Shown piece after piece: positions 20,306 through 32,929 of a stretch of 64,000 nt of DNA. This DNA is from Mytilinidion resinicola (taxonomy: Eukaryota > Ascomycota > Dothideomycetes > Mytilinidiales > Mytilinidiaceae). The DNA is taken from assembly GCF_010093595.1 (NCBI RefSeq), contig NW_022985438.1, positions 795,241-859,240 on the forward strand, given 5' to 3'. Position 1 is the first letter of the stretch, and every line of letters starts with the position of its first letter. The position numbers and the translations under genes were made by a program. The notes below the pieces were generated by a model. That model ran no database searches, was not told where the DNA came from, and saw nothing but the letters and a program-made list of their open reading frames with translations.

Positions 20306-23300
20306 GAACTTGAGCGACGTTTCCAATGCACCCCCCCGCGGAGGAGATGCGGACGCGTGAGTAGGATTGATGCTGAGCCACAGCCGGCCTAGAACATGGG
20401 ACACGAGCGAGTTTGAAGCTTCGCCGCCGCTGAGGGTTGGGGAGAGATTGCATGCAGGCTTTCGAAATAGTTTCAATTAAGGGTTTCATAAATTCGGACA
20501 ACCAGATTGAATGGACCAGGATGCGTGATAAGGGTGATTGGGAGGCGATGTCCGAGAAAAGGCACTAGTGTATACATAAAATGAATCTATGGAAAAGATT
20601 TACTGGTGAGAATTGGAGTGCCTTCTAACCCACAAACCTTGAGTGATGCCTCTAACTAGCCATCACCTAGCTTACAACGTCCAGAACTTTACGTTCACGT
20701 TTCCGGGTGCTTCAGCCCCTATGATTTCTCCAAGACCCTTATTCACGCTCCCAGTACGTTTGCGTCATATATGAGGGATTGGGGAGATACCGTATGCGTA
20801 CATCAACAACGTATTTCATGCCCCCTTGGAACGACACGTTCATTCCAATTTCCCCCTGGTTATGTGGTCATCTACCCACAAAGACAGTAAAACAGTAAAA
20901 CAGAAGGCGAAAGACATGCGGAGTACACAGTTGAATCCCGATGGTCGATGAAACCTCAGCTTACAGCAACCTTCTCACACTTAAGCTCAATACCCGACAC
21001 ATCCTCGTTAACGTGCGGATACGGGAAAGGCGGCACTGAGAAGTTCGCCCTCCCGTTCACTCCCATCAGCAGCATTACTCCGGTATCTGAAGCCCGCCTC
21101 TCAGCCCGTCGGGTTGAGCGTCTTATCCTTCTTCAGCGCGTCCTCGAGCTGTTTGCCGAAATCAGAGTTCAACCACCCGGCGCCGAATATGGTGTAAGCC
21201 TTACCCCGTACAATTATCTCCCGCCTCACCTTGACTCCACGCGTTCCAGCATCTCTAAAAAGGTCGTGGACTGGCATTAGAATAGGGGGCGCAGTGAAGG
21301 GGGCGTAACGAGATGAAGCATGCCAAGTAAATACGACGATGCGATGGCCACTAAATCAAGGCACAGCGCGGGGCCGAATGCGGTATGGAAGCGCGAAGGA
21401 GTAATTATTATGAGTACTGTATGGAAAGGAGGAGGCGGAGGCTGCGGCGAGACGAAGCGCTGCATCGCAAGGAGTAGACACGTAAAAGGACAACATGAAG
21501 CCGACGCGTACCCTATTGCTTGCGCCTTGTTGGAGGAAGTGTCTTCAGCGGCTGGACTTTGTGGCAAGGTTATTCGAAGTGATTAAAATCAGGGGTGTGC
21601 AGGAAAAGGGAGAGAAAGCATTCTTGCGCGGTGTTATTGAGATACCATATCGATATGTGAATATGAGAGGCCTGTTTGTGCTGCGCCGCATGTCGTCATA
21701 TGTTAGGTACACGTGACCTGGATCTTGAGAATTAGTGCCGAGGATAGGAAACAGAATGAAACACACTATGTAAGAGCGTTGATACTCATCCACCTCACCT
21801 TTGTGGTAAATGTATATCCCCTCCCCACTTTTCCTGATTCGCCGGCTTCTGATTGGCTCAAACCCGGTTTTCGACGCCCTCTCCGTTATAACAACCACTA
21901 CACTCCTCCTCCACACCTCATCCTGCATCGTCGCGATGCAGCCGCCTTATTCGCCCCCTAACTATCAAAGCAGGTAGCTGAGGCTGTGCAAAGCGCCTCT
22001 GTAAGTCAGTACACGAGGACCCACCACAGCTTGTGGTATTCCATACAGCGATAGGAACTTGATTCCTTCACATTCTTGGTTTGCGTGGGCCTCGCTCCCG
22101 ATATCTGAAATGGCCTGGCGAGGTCACCGACTTTAAAAGTAACAAACTTCCATCTAATATTGAAGGACCTATGATTTTACAAGGGCAAGGAAATTTACCC
22201 AGAAGCGGACCATGACATGGCATTGAAGCTCAGGTTGCTGTTTCGAAGGGTTTACAATTCATGCAATGTTCTAGGGTAACAACTTACCTCTCCCAAGGCG
22301 GAGAGATGTCCTAACTTGCACTCGGTCTAATTCTTCGAGCTGACAGAATCGCCGAGCAAAGCCTGCCGGAGACAAGCTACGTACCCGAGGTTTAAGCACT
22401 GAAGGAGCCAGGGGCTAGCTTACGTCCTAGAACCGGCCAAGGCTCGTGCACCTGGAGGAGGCCTGAAACCCTGGATAGAGGGTGAATGGTGTTACTGGAT
22501 TATCTCCCATGGCTCTGGAGCGCAGACACCAGGTTCGGTGCAGCTCTCCCCTGGTCTTGTCTTTCTCTTTGACATGGGAAGGAGAAACTTCACCATCTAA
22601 TTGATTTCCCGGATCATTTGGTCTTTCTTGTTAATGCCCAGGGCTTCGCCGTTATGCACTCACTACCGGCTGCCAAGCGGTCTAAGCAAGGTAGATGTGG
22701 TCTGTGCAGTGTGGAGAAAATGCGGAGGTTGGGGTCCGTAAGACTTTTCCAGCATGTGGCCGGCGCCATGGTTCGCTGGATTCTCGATGCGGCGAGGGTC
22801 CAGAACATGCCGCTCAGGAGGTGCTTCAGCGGTTTTGCAGAAAAGGACGCTTACCAGATTGTGCAAGTGACGATACGAGAATATTGTCGCGGTTTCAAAC
22901 TGCTAGTCCAGTACTGCACTCACACTGCGGAGTTTGAGACGTAAGGCCAAAGTAGAAGTACTTTTTGCGGGAGCTGACGTTACTGCTGCGAGTCAGTCAA
23001 GCCGTCAGCAAGGGAACTGCAGCTTCCACGTGGTGTTTCATGGCGGCATGCCGAGATACGGCAGTCCAGCCATACAGCAATGGCGTTTGAGCAAGCTGTT
23101 GGATCAGACATGGGGTTGCTGGTTGGCGTTAACTTTGTTCTGCGTGATCAAGAGCTCCGAATGCATTAACGAGTGCGGTGGTCTGAGGTGGTCAAGAACA
23201 AATTAAAGTTGGGGGTCCGAAAAGAAAAAGAAGTGTAGAAAAAGAAGCGTGGTGATCTTAGGGTAACAAGACCCATCGCTCATCGTCGCTCATCATTCCT

Positions 23301-25603
23301 CTCTTGCTAGCCCTACAGGGCTGCTGCGGTGCTGACGACACCCAAAACGTGCACAGGTGCCAGGATTCACTGGGCCGTAGAAGGCCGGTGGTCGGGCAGA
23401 TCCCAATCTCGCCAGATTTAGACATGTGTAAGAGTGCACTGTGTACGTAGACTTCGAGAAATTACGCCTTATGCAAGTGTGTTTCCTGTCAGTGACCAGT
23501 GTCCCGCTCACAGTAACATGGGAGCCACGAGTGCAGACACTAGGGGCGTCCAAGGTTCCCCAGACAGTTTCCCAAAAGACTAAGCCTTGCGTCAATTGCT
23601 TTTATCCAGCGTTTGCGATGGGGAGCGAGACCAGGAGGTCAAACGACACCAGTGTAAAGACGGAGTAGTGTAGCGGAATGATTGGCAGCGCTTTGTGACC
23701 ATGGACATCTGCATGCTCCAGCACTATTCGCCGGCTAGCGATCTCAAATGTTGGTGGTCAGACATCGCCAGCGGTTCGAAGGGCCTCGCAAATGGCCTGT
23801 TAGGGAAAGTCTGAGGCCAGATTCGGGATGGCAGTCCAGGCGTATGAGACACACGGGAGCAGATCGTCAGTGATGGGATCAACGTCTTGCAGTGTACTCG
23901 GAACAATAAGCGTTATGATGGCGAGTCTGGAAGAAGCAGTCAGACGAAGAAAGAGCTGCCGCTAGTTCTCGTCGCCATCTTCTGCACCCTGCCTCCTGCA
24001 GCAGGGCCGTCAGTTTTCGCTGACAACGGGACCGGCCCGCCAGCATCGGACTACACTTCGGCTGCTGAAGGCGACGAGCAGCTCACCGACCTTCTGGGGG
24101 GCATCGATCAACGACTTCTCGTGTCTATCCACGCTAGACTGCTTCGACAGGCGAGGGTGCAGGAGTATCGTGCCACGAATGGGCGATCCGAATCGATAAA
24201 GTTTGTAATGGCACGCCGGCAGCTCGCGCCGGCAGCTCGACTACTGATGCCCTTGTCGTGGGAGGCAGCAGTGTACATGGAGGTCGCAATATGGCATGGC
24301 AGCTGCTAGGGAGTCCTGCGTGGTGCCGCGCCCGCTAGGAGGTGAAGCATGGGTGCTGACTGGAGGCTTGCTAGGCTTTGTGGCCCCGATCCCTCCTTCG
24401 ACGTCCCTTGGTCCCCTCGACGTCCATTCACCACAACGTCCCGAGGGCCAGACGGCCTCTCCCCGGCGCCCCGCTCCCGCCCGCAAGCCGCCAGCATCTG
24501 AGACCGGTGCCATGAGAAACGGGGCGTGCACGAGAAACGGCAGGGCTTCTCCCCAGTCGCGCAGCGGAGTAGCGGGCGGGCGGGCCTCATCCCTCGCTGC
24601 GATGCGTCGTCGGTGCCTCTCCGCGTCCCCCTGAGCAGCCTCCGCAGAGGAGATCAGTGGCAAGGCCAGCACAAAGCAACACTACGCGATTCGTCTTGCA
24701 GAGCGGTGCCTGGCCTGTGTCTGACCCGGCGTGCCCTTCCGCTGTTTGTCCCTGTGCCCATGCCGCAACGGCACGTCTCGCGCTTCCTGGGGACCGGTAG
24801 CGGGTAGGATGCATGCAAAACGTAGGTCCATTGCCGCAGCCATACAAGTAGAGAGGCATGGCATGTTTGCAGGTAGGATAGGGCGCCTCTCGTCTGCTTC
24901 TCTTCCCATCTTAACGCTGCCGTGGCGCCTTCCCCGGATGCCGCCCGACGTCTCCAGCCCAGCAATTCCAGTCTCTCCCATTCACCTCCTTCGCCTCCTT
25001 CACCACCCCGTCATCTCATAGCATCTCTCGTGCTCGCATTCCCCCGGCACACCCGCGTCCGCACTCGGCCGTCGCACGGAGCGCCCTGGCGTTGGTCGAC
25101 TTGCGCGGTGCGACGTTGCGCCACAGGGCCGTCATCGTGTGCGGCCATCTCAGGAACGGACGCGCCCTCTCCAGACGCTCAGCGCCCTGTCCCACGCCGT
25201 GCACTCGAGCTGGTTGCTGGCGCTGGCACGGTGCCGGGCCGAGGCGTGGAGTGCAAGGTGAAGCAAGCCACGGGGCACGTGACGGGCTCTTTTCTACGAC
25301 CTCACGGGGCAGCAAGCTCCAGCTCGACGCTGCATAAACGTCAAACGCGTCGCCCTCGTCCCGCATCCCGCACCCGTCCCGACCCAGAGCCCCCCCGGCC
25401 CGTCTTCTCGTGTGCACGGCCAACCTCACCGCTGCCTCGCGCATTGCTCCCTGAAGCCCCGCCGCAATTGCCTCTGCTGAGGGCCGCCGCCTGCATCGCC
25501 CGGCCCTCCATCTCGGTCCGCCCGTCTTCGTGGTTTGGATCGCCGTCGTGCTCGCGGGCACCGTCTCCTCGCAATCTCGCAGTCTCCAAGACATCACCTC
25601 GCC
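20306..25603. other. 5.3-kb gene-poor region
   Basis: No frame here has a recognisable domain, and none of the longer plus- or minus-strand frames (108-143 codons) can be joined into a convincing gene. Around 24213-24238 there is a small direct repeat of GCCGGCAGCTCG. The last 700 bp before 25604 are C-rich and look like the leader and promoter of the GPCR gene. A non-coding RNA or a fast-evolving gene could be hidden here. Confidence 0.45.
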
Positions 25604-27000
25604 ATGGAGCACTCCGCTTCCCACGCCTTCTCGCCAGACAAGATGTGGACCATCGTCGTCGCTGAGCGCGTCGGTTCCGTCCTGTCCATCATCGGCTCGC
25701 TCTTCATCGTGGTGACGTTCGCTTGGAAAGATAGCTTCAAGAAGCCGATCAACCGCATGATCTTCTTCGCCTCGTTCGGCAACGTACTCGCGAATACAGC
25801 CACCATGTTCTCCACCTCCGTCTTGGAGCTCGACCACAGTACTGGCAGGCCGACTTCCGCCTGTCGTGCTCAGGGGTTTCTGATCCAATCGTAAGATGGC
25901 GTCGAAACGGCACCCTTTACTCGCCAGGACCAAGGCTAACGTCTCTAGCTTCATCCCGTCCGACGCTCTGTGGGCTGCCTGTATGGCCTGGAACGTCTAC
26001 ATCACCTTCTTCGGGCACCACACCCCCCAGAGCCTCCAGAAGTTCGAGATGCGGTACATCGCCATTTGCTACGGTCTCCCGTTGACCGTCTCCTTATCCT
26101 TCCTTGTCGCGGATTCAAGAACTCAGGAGCCAATTTATGGGCCAGCGACCGTACGCAACGAACCTATCCGACATAATAACATCTAGCTAACATGGCGGTA
26201 GATCTGGTGCTGGGTCACGCGCGACTACGATTGGATGCGCCTCGCTTTCTTCTACGGACCTGTCCTGTAAGTTCACAGGGTGGCAGCTTGCCAGTGTCCA
26301 AAGCTGACAGAGTTCGCCCTCCAGCGCCATTATCACGGCGACTTTTATGCTCTACGCAATTGTGTTCGTCAGGTACATCCGCACGAATGCTCGCGCTCTC
26401 CAGAACATAGAAACGCCCCTCCCGCTCTACAACTTTGGGTTGGGCTTTGTCAACTCCAATTTGCAAGACTTCAGCGAGATTCAAGCCGTTACAAACATCG
26501 ACGTCACCACAGAGACGAAGCGCGCTCGCTCGGACGAGACGACCCTCTCGTCATTCACCAGCACCACCCCTCTGACGTCATATGCGGCTGAGCAACATGG
26601 CGCGCGTGACACGCATACCGCTGAAGACATCCAACCTATGCATAACATCGTGATTTCCGGAGGCCAGACCCTGACGCCCGCTGAGCAGGCGGCCAAGAAC
26701 GCGAGGACCTATCTGCTGACCGCAGCTCTTGTTTGGCTAGTATTGTTGGTCGTCTGGGTATGTCAATCCCGCCAATTCACCATTCTACGAGCCATTACTA
26801 ATTCCATCGCACAGGTTCCGTCAACCATCAACCGCATCCAAGGCATGATAACGCCCTCGACGCCCAACTACGGCATGAACCTCGCCGCAGCCATCGTCCT
26901 CCCGCTCCAAGGCTTAGGGAACGCTATCATCTATGGCGTCACCTCGCGCCACGAGATCAAGGACATCTTCTTCCGGAGGCGAAGCCGGGACCGTGCTTGA
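25604..27000 (+). CDS. cAMP-receptor-like seven-transmembrane GPCR
   Basis: Five exons: 25604-25890, 25949-26150, 26202-26266, 26325-26757 and 26815-27000 (introns of 58, 51, 58 and 57 bp), together 390 aa. It resembles the Dictyostelium cAR-like receptors of moulds (Aspergillus GprH/GprI type) that feed nutrient or stress signals into heterotrimeric G proteins at the plasma membrane. Visible are helix 1 (VLSIIGSLFIVVTFAW), FKKPINRMIFFASFGN (loop and helix 2), a Cys before helix 3, DALWAACMAWNVYI (helix 3), WCWVTRDYDWMRLAFFYGP (extracellular loop 2 into helix 5), a long Ser/Thr-rich third cytoplasmic loop of about 110 residues, and helices 6-7 ending in NAIIYGVTSRHEIKDIFF. The last intron is stop-free and a multiple of three. 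The ligand is unknown. Confidence 0.85.
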
Positions 27001-29319
27001 AAATATCATTCGAATAGGTTGGGCTAGGGTGGCAGCACGTGTCGAAGTTCCGCGCCACCGTCCCAGCAAGAACATCTTGCTTCGGAGTTTTATGTACGAT
27101 TACGAAACGGCTTTCTGCTTTCACGAATATGGAATGGAAATGGGAACGGCGCTTTAGGAGATATATGGCTACGACGGCATTTGTATGTTACGAAGGTGGG
27201 GATTCGGGATTCGGGAATAGGAATTGCTTGGCTAAGCAATCCTGGGTGGGTTGAGGGCTGGATAGGTTCGGGCATGATACCAATGGGGGGAGGTTCTCTC
27301 TGTCAGCTGTCATGGGAGGAATTTCCGGGAGCTTTGTGGGTTGTTTTTTTTGTTTTGTTTGTTTCTATAATGGTTGAAACTAAGGATATACCTAATCAAG
27401 CTTCGATTTGTAGCCACAGATCTATATCAGCATGCCGATTAGGGGAATTGAAGCCCTTTCTACTGTCTAAGGACATTAATATGTACATATGATTCGTTGA
27501 AGGATGAAATTTCGAAAGGGAGGTCAAATAGGGCGTTTTAGGATGCCTGAGGTGGGGCCGGCCGTGCCCCCGGAAATGCAAAAACTGTATAGCGTTTATG
27601 CCTTAATTCCGCCTAGCGCGAAACTCAACCTCCATGACCTGCGATTATCAAGCGTGCTCAATGCGGATTAGCGCCGAACTCAATCCTTGGAAGACCTCCA
27701 GATTCTTCGCTCAAGGGAAGAAAGGAAACAAAGAACACCAGGATGATAAGTGGTACTGTGCGATTGTGGATCGTTCCATGCCACAGATTCGAGAACAAAT
27801 TAGTGTTAGCCGCGAACGTGACGGTTGAAAGACAAGAAGAGATGAGCACGAACCCCCGATGGTAGTGCATCATCTCCAGACTAGATGTTAGAGCGCGTTA
27901 CGCAGGCTCGGTGAGAGGATTAGGTTTAGTTGATGATACCTGGGTTTATAGTCAGTCGGCTTGAGGGAGTGGAAGGTTGGGGTGGGTGTGTTGGGGTTGC
28001 GTTTGGGTGTGTGATGTTGCTTTGATCGGGCCTTTCAAATCTCGAGTGTCTGATTCCAATGTGGAGTAGGTTCTGAAATACGCTCGTTTTCGGTAATCGC
28101 CACGCTGGAAGGAAGGCACAAGAGGCCGTTGAAGTGGGTAGGTCGGACGTTAGGTAGTAGGTAAGATTTGTGTGATGCTAGTTTAACGGGTTTTATGTGC
28201 AACGACGGGAGATAGGATCTTGTTTTGGGTTGGTTCTAGGTTTGGCTACCGGATGAGAGGGGAGTGGTTCAGGTGACTGGGACACGGCTGGTTGGCTCTG
28301 CTACTGTAGTAGTAATAGAGGTTAGGAGCGGAAGATAGCCGTGCGTTTGAAGAGAATGGGGTGGAGGTGGTTGTACGTGTGGAGTTGTTAACGTTGCGAA
28401 GCGAGCGCATATGGAAATGGTTTAGATCTGATGATAAAAGGAAAGAATCTTGACCTGGAGTATTCCGGCGTCGATGCAAAGGAGAGGCCGAATGGCTATC
28501 GCCATAATAGCAAGATTCGTGAAGCAGTCAAGACGATTGACACCACGTTCATCGATATTCCCCCCTACAACCTCACATCTTCCCACACTCCGTCCGCCAC
28601 GCAAGGGCACGCTCGCCGATCTCGAGTCCATGTTTCACAAGCCAACGCGCCCCTACGCCCCGTCCTCTGAGACCTGCATGTCGATAGCATCATCTACGAC
28701 CCACGTTACTCCGCCCGCGCTCAGTGGCTCGACGCCACCGTGACCTGCAGGAACCCGCATCCATCACCTCCCATTGAACAACACTCGAAGCGTCACACCC
28801 GTCGCTAGCCCCCCCGTCCCCCATCGCTCTCCATCCGCCGACCGCGCAACCACCACCACACGGGCAGCGCAGTCGCACGTGAGCTCCAGTGACATCCACC
28901 GCGCTGCAGGGAGCCGTGCAGACACGAAGAAGTGACAGACAGCGGTCGCACAGCCCGTACCGTGACAGGCGCCGTGGCACTGGCCGTCAGACTCCGGCTT
29001 CCGAGACCCATACCCAGTTGTGCCACCATCGCCTATCTGGGCCGCTTCGTGGCTGAGATAGCTGCAGAGTGCTGTGCGTCACCTCGTGTGGCAGGGGCGA
29101 GGTCGATTGCGTAAGATGGATGGGTTGCATTAAGCCTATCGGTTTGTGTGGAGGTGGAGGGTTGTGCAGGTGATGAGAAGGGTGTGGTGGCGGCTGTGAA
29201 GAGAGTTTGGGGAGGGGTTGGTGGGAAGGATAGGTTGTAGGATGGAGATAGTTTGAAGATGGGGGTGGAGGTGGAGGTGGAGGTGGAGGTGGAGTTGTAT
29301 TATTGTTAGTGGTTTAGGC
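27001..29319. other. Gene-poor intergenic stretch with a GGTGGA microsatellite
   Basis: No gene was recognised. A (GGTGGA)n-like simple repeat lies at about 29264-29294, just before repeat copy A. The frames at 28430-28743 and on the opposite strand at 28690-29029 are unsupported. Confidence 0.5.
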
Positions 29320-29780
29320 TCCTTATGAGTGGCCTTTTTGGACAGTATATGTACTAAACGTGGTCGCAGTAGGCCATTCTTTGCTGCGTATTGTGGTTGC
29401 TTTAGATGGAACTTGTGCCTAATAGTGTTTGTTATAACTAACCTACCTTTAGTACGGCTGGTAACCATGCGCAGTGATTATTGACTGTCTATAGAGTGTA
29501 TGTAAAGGTTCGTAAGCTGTAAATTAGTCCTTAAGTATGCGACATGCTAAAGTGCACAAGATCTCTTGCATGTCTAACATCAGAGCGTGTAGACGTGCGT
29601 CTTTAGAGCGTAGATAGCTACGTTAGGCACCCCTGGGCCATCTCGACTCTTCAGAGAGTGAATGTAAAGGTTTTCACTGCGTAAAATAAGCGGCAAAAAA
29701 CAGAAGGCGTATAGAAGGCTTATACCGCTATTAGGTGTGACCCCAGGTATCATAAAACGTCGTATATACATTGTCATCGT
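29320..29780 (+). repeat. Dispersed repeat element, copy A
   Basis: Shares ordered blocks with copy B: a left part with TTTAGGC, then ATATGTACTAAACGTGG, CATTCTTTGCTGC, GTGGTTGCTTTAGATGGAAC, and a right part with GACATGCTAAA, GTAGACGTGCGT, GTAGATAGCTACGT, GGCACCCCTGGGCCATCTCG and AGAGAGTGAATGTAAAGG. The TGTAAAGG word recurs 162 bp apart (29501 and 29663). Copy A sits directly against the 3' end of the arylsulfotransferase-like gene (stop at 29817). It encodes no protein, so it is probably a non-autonomous transposon, an LTR remnant or a MITE-like element. The exact borders are uncertain. Confidence 0.7.
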
Positions 29781-29816
29781 AGAGCCCATATCATAGCGTT
29801 ATTACCATACCCTTAC

Positions 29817-31376
29817 CTAAAGAAACGCAAACATCACTCCAACAGCTATACATAACGCAAGCGTCTTCCCCACTGGGCCCGCGTCCTGCGCCAGCACAGC
29901 CGTAGAGCTTGTCGTCGCGACCGGCGCGGGCCCCGTCGCTGTCGAATCCGCCGTCGTCACTGTCGTGGCAGCCGTCTGCCCGGGCACCTCTGTAGTGAGC
30001 TCAGTCGACCTAATACCGCTGCTGCTCACTACCGAACTGCTTTCCGGCACTGAACTCGGTACGATCGTCGTTCCGTTCCTGCCCAGCAGGTCGACGGGAA
30101 TGACGGAGCTCTCGCCACCGCCACCGACTGCTTCCGCGAAAATTAATGAGCCGTAGTTTGCGTGCGCGAAGCGGGTCTCGAAGCACTTCTTCGTCATGTT
30201 GCCTAGTACGTGGAAGGGGCCCGAGACGGATGTGCTGCCCCAGAAGCGCCAGGACTGGACCTCTGTCGCGCCGTTCCAATTCACATAAGCGCAGAGAGCG
30301 GTGGACGTGTTTTGGATATGCGGTTGGGTGATGAGTGCGGGCTTGTCGTTTGGAGTCGCGACCCATGGGGCTGTATACGCGCGGTACTTCATAACGGGGT
30401 ATGCGCTGAATGTGGCGTACAAGACAGCCTCACCAGCGGGGTCAGTCTCTGAGACGGTGGGAAAGGAGCCCCAGCCATGGAAAGCTGCGCCAGAGTCAAG
30501 GACTCGCGAGTTCCCTTGCGAGTCTGAGAGAATGCCACTGGGAATGGAGGCAAAAGTCTGGAAGACGAGGGTGGCGGCTTTCGTATCAGTATTTATGGCA
30601 ATGATCATGCCGGACGATTTGGTTGCAGTTCGATTGAAGCCGTTGCTGGCGTTGGCGAAGAGTGAGACGATGGTGGGAGTAGAGTCTTCGAGATTGAAGT
30701 GTGCATCGTGTTGCTTGCCGCCGTTGGTAAGATTGACCTCGTGAATGTCCGCGTACTTGCCGTGGGCGCATGCAACCATCCTGACGATTTCATAGCCACT
30801 GTTCATCATGGTGCCTCCACCGAGGCCATATCCTTGGTTTTGCGAGCCACGCCACATGCAGAAGTGGTCGCTGCTGTCGTAGGTGGTGCAAGCTTTGTGG
30901 TCCATGGCATGGCTCATTTGATATGCTGCATCGTAACCGCTCCATGTAAGGTTCTGCGCTTGTTAAAATGTTGCAATTGCAGCAAACTCTATTTCACAGA
31001 TTTACTGACGCCGAGTCTATCATAGATGTACGGCCCGCGCTGGATTAGACCATAGGGAGCTATGGAAATGTACCCTGAGCTAGCTGTCAGCTATCCGATC
31101 TTTTTGCATGGCCATAGAGCTTCCTCCTCCTACCAGGCGCGAACCCGTTCTCAGGATCAGGATTCTGTAAAGAGACATTGAGTGCAACGGCTTGGATATC
31201 AGATTCCTGTAGACATCAAAACTGAAATTAGCTTTTGAAAGCTTAACCACAAAAGCCCAGATTAGTTGTTGGATGCTCACGGAAAGGTATGTGGAATTAG
31301 GTTTACGGATGTTATCATTGGCTGATACTGCTGCCAGCAACAGGGAAACGACTGCAGGGACAGCGAAGCCATACAT
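29817..31376 (-). CDS. Secreted arylsulfotransferase-like (ASST) protein with probable GPI anchor
   Basis: Four exons on the minus strand: 31376-31281, 31206-31134, 31074-31010 and 30953-29817 (introns of 74, 59 and 56 bp), giving 456 aa. The N-terminus MYGFAVPAVVSLLLAAVSA is a clear signal peptide. Splicing yields NGFAPGYISIAPYG, then RGPYIYDRLGNLTWSG, the start of the fungal ASST-type beta-propeller. Later come SSDHFCMWRGSQNQGYG, DSGAAFHGWGSFP and a Cys pair. Residues from about 370 on are Ser/Thr-rich, ending in a hydrophobic tail (TLALCIAVGVMFAFL) as expected for GPI attachment. Bacterial ASST moves sulfate between phenols; whether fungal members are enzymes or wall proteins is not established. 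The large last exon alone would start at an internal Met and miss the signal peptide. Confidence 0.75.
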
Positions 31377-32929
31377 GGCGGTGTGGAGTGAGAGAAACAG
31401 AGACAACGGAAACTAGAAGACGGAGAGAAACGACGTTAAGAGGATTCGACGCACAACGACCCTAGTCGTGTGACGGAATGGATTCTAATAAACCTAGGAT
31501 GCTCCTCGGGCTACTTAAGGCTTAATGGGAGCTCCAAGTTGTGGCGGGGGTTGGGCCTATTGAACATCTGGAGGATCCTGCCATGCTCGCAGAAGCTGCA
31601 AGCTGGTGTGCTCCTGCAAGCTCTTTTGTACGGTCAAACCTTGGAACAGCGTGCTCCTCAAATCGGGAAAGTCCCAGGCACAACGTGGTTTTCCGCTACG
31701 CAAGCGGCGGCAAGCAGGGCTGGACCAGCCTAATGGTGGAGTTAGCTCCGACATTGGTGGTGAAAGAGGGGCCGGAGAAGGCAGAAAAATGTTGTTTGTT
31801 TCCCATCTTACGCGTCCGCCAAGACGAATGACGGCAGCAGAAAACTTCCCTTGTTCATATCTTGACTGTGGACCAATGAAGGTGCTCTCTAGCTGTCTGA
31901 AACGGGCTGTATCGGCGTAGCAGCACGCGGGCCATGCATCTTGCATGCGCTAGCCACAGCAGATGGGTGCGACTCGCGATAGATCATGCCCTCTTGGTAA
32001 TGACTGCTTCGGCGACAGTGCATGTTTTGGCAATGGCAGGATGCTGGAGGATCGTGCAGGTGGGTCGTTCCGGCGAGGCGAGGCCTTATCATGGACTACT
32101 GAGGGGCAGCAGGATGCCGTGCAGGATCGCGTGTTCGAAAACAGGTGTTTTAACGCCGGGGCTTTTAGCTTGAGTAGTGAGAGCATTTGTAGAGGCACTA
32201 GTGTTCTTTTGTCGATAGAGTCGGTGAGGATGTTGTTTTGCCTGTGAGCCTTGTGCTTTATCTTCGGATGATTATAAATGCTATTAGCTATGCCTTCGTG
32301 AAAGCCCCAAATGTTTGGCCATGTGGTTTGTGTAGTTATGAAGTAGGGAAAGATTGAACGACAAGGTTACCGAGAGGAGTTGTTAGAGAGGCACCCGGAT
32401 TGTGGGGAAATCCATGACGCCTGGTGATGGTCGAGGCCAGATAGACGATTGCCAGCAGAATGAAGTCAAGCCTTTCTATATAGAGTGATCTAAGAAGAGT
32501 CAAATCCTTGGAACACTCTCTGGGAAGTTACACATGTCGAGAGTTGAGAGTTGTGGTTGAATTTCATGGTGGGGAAACGCTTGTTTCGACCAAACTTCAC
32601 GCTTATACTTCGGGAGCCGTACTTTACGCTGGCATGAATAGAAATCCTTGTCTTAACGCCAGTCACCTTTGGAGCATTTCAATATAGAATTTCATAGAAA
32701 CGTATTTAATTATCTGCCAAAACCGACACACTCTTGCACGTGATGATCTCGTGACGTATGTAATATCTTGGCGTCTTGGCGCGTCAACCTCAGAACGCGA
32801 TGCTCTTTCACAAACAACCTCACCTCCGCAGCCTCACTCCTACACGTTCATCCTCCATCGTGGACCGTGTAGTTGCAGTCGCTGAATTCCACATTAGCGG
32901 CTAAATCTGAAGCGCAATATTTCTTCAAA
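31377..32929. other. Intergenic region between divergent genes
   Basis: Separates the ASST-like gene (-) and POB3 (+), so it contains both promoters. Several frames of about 70-130 codons occur around 31470-32250 on both strands but have no domain or splicing support. Nothing else was recognised. Confidence 0.5.

Noticed and set aside
19452..20360. 302-codon plus-strand ORF overlapping CWC22
   Set aside because: It is a shadow in another frame of the Arg/Ser-rich repeat region; the biased composition keeps other frames open.
25016..25954. 312-codon minus-strand ORF
   Set aside because: Overlaps the leader and first exons of the GPCR on the other strand; GC-rich shadow without any domain.
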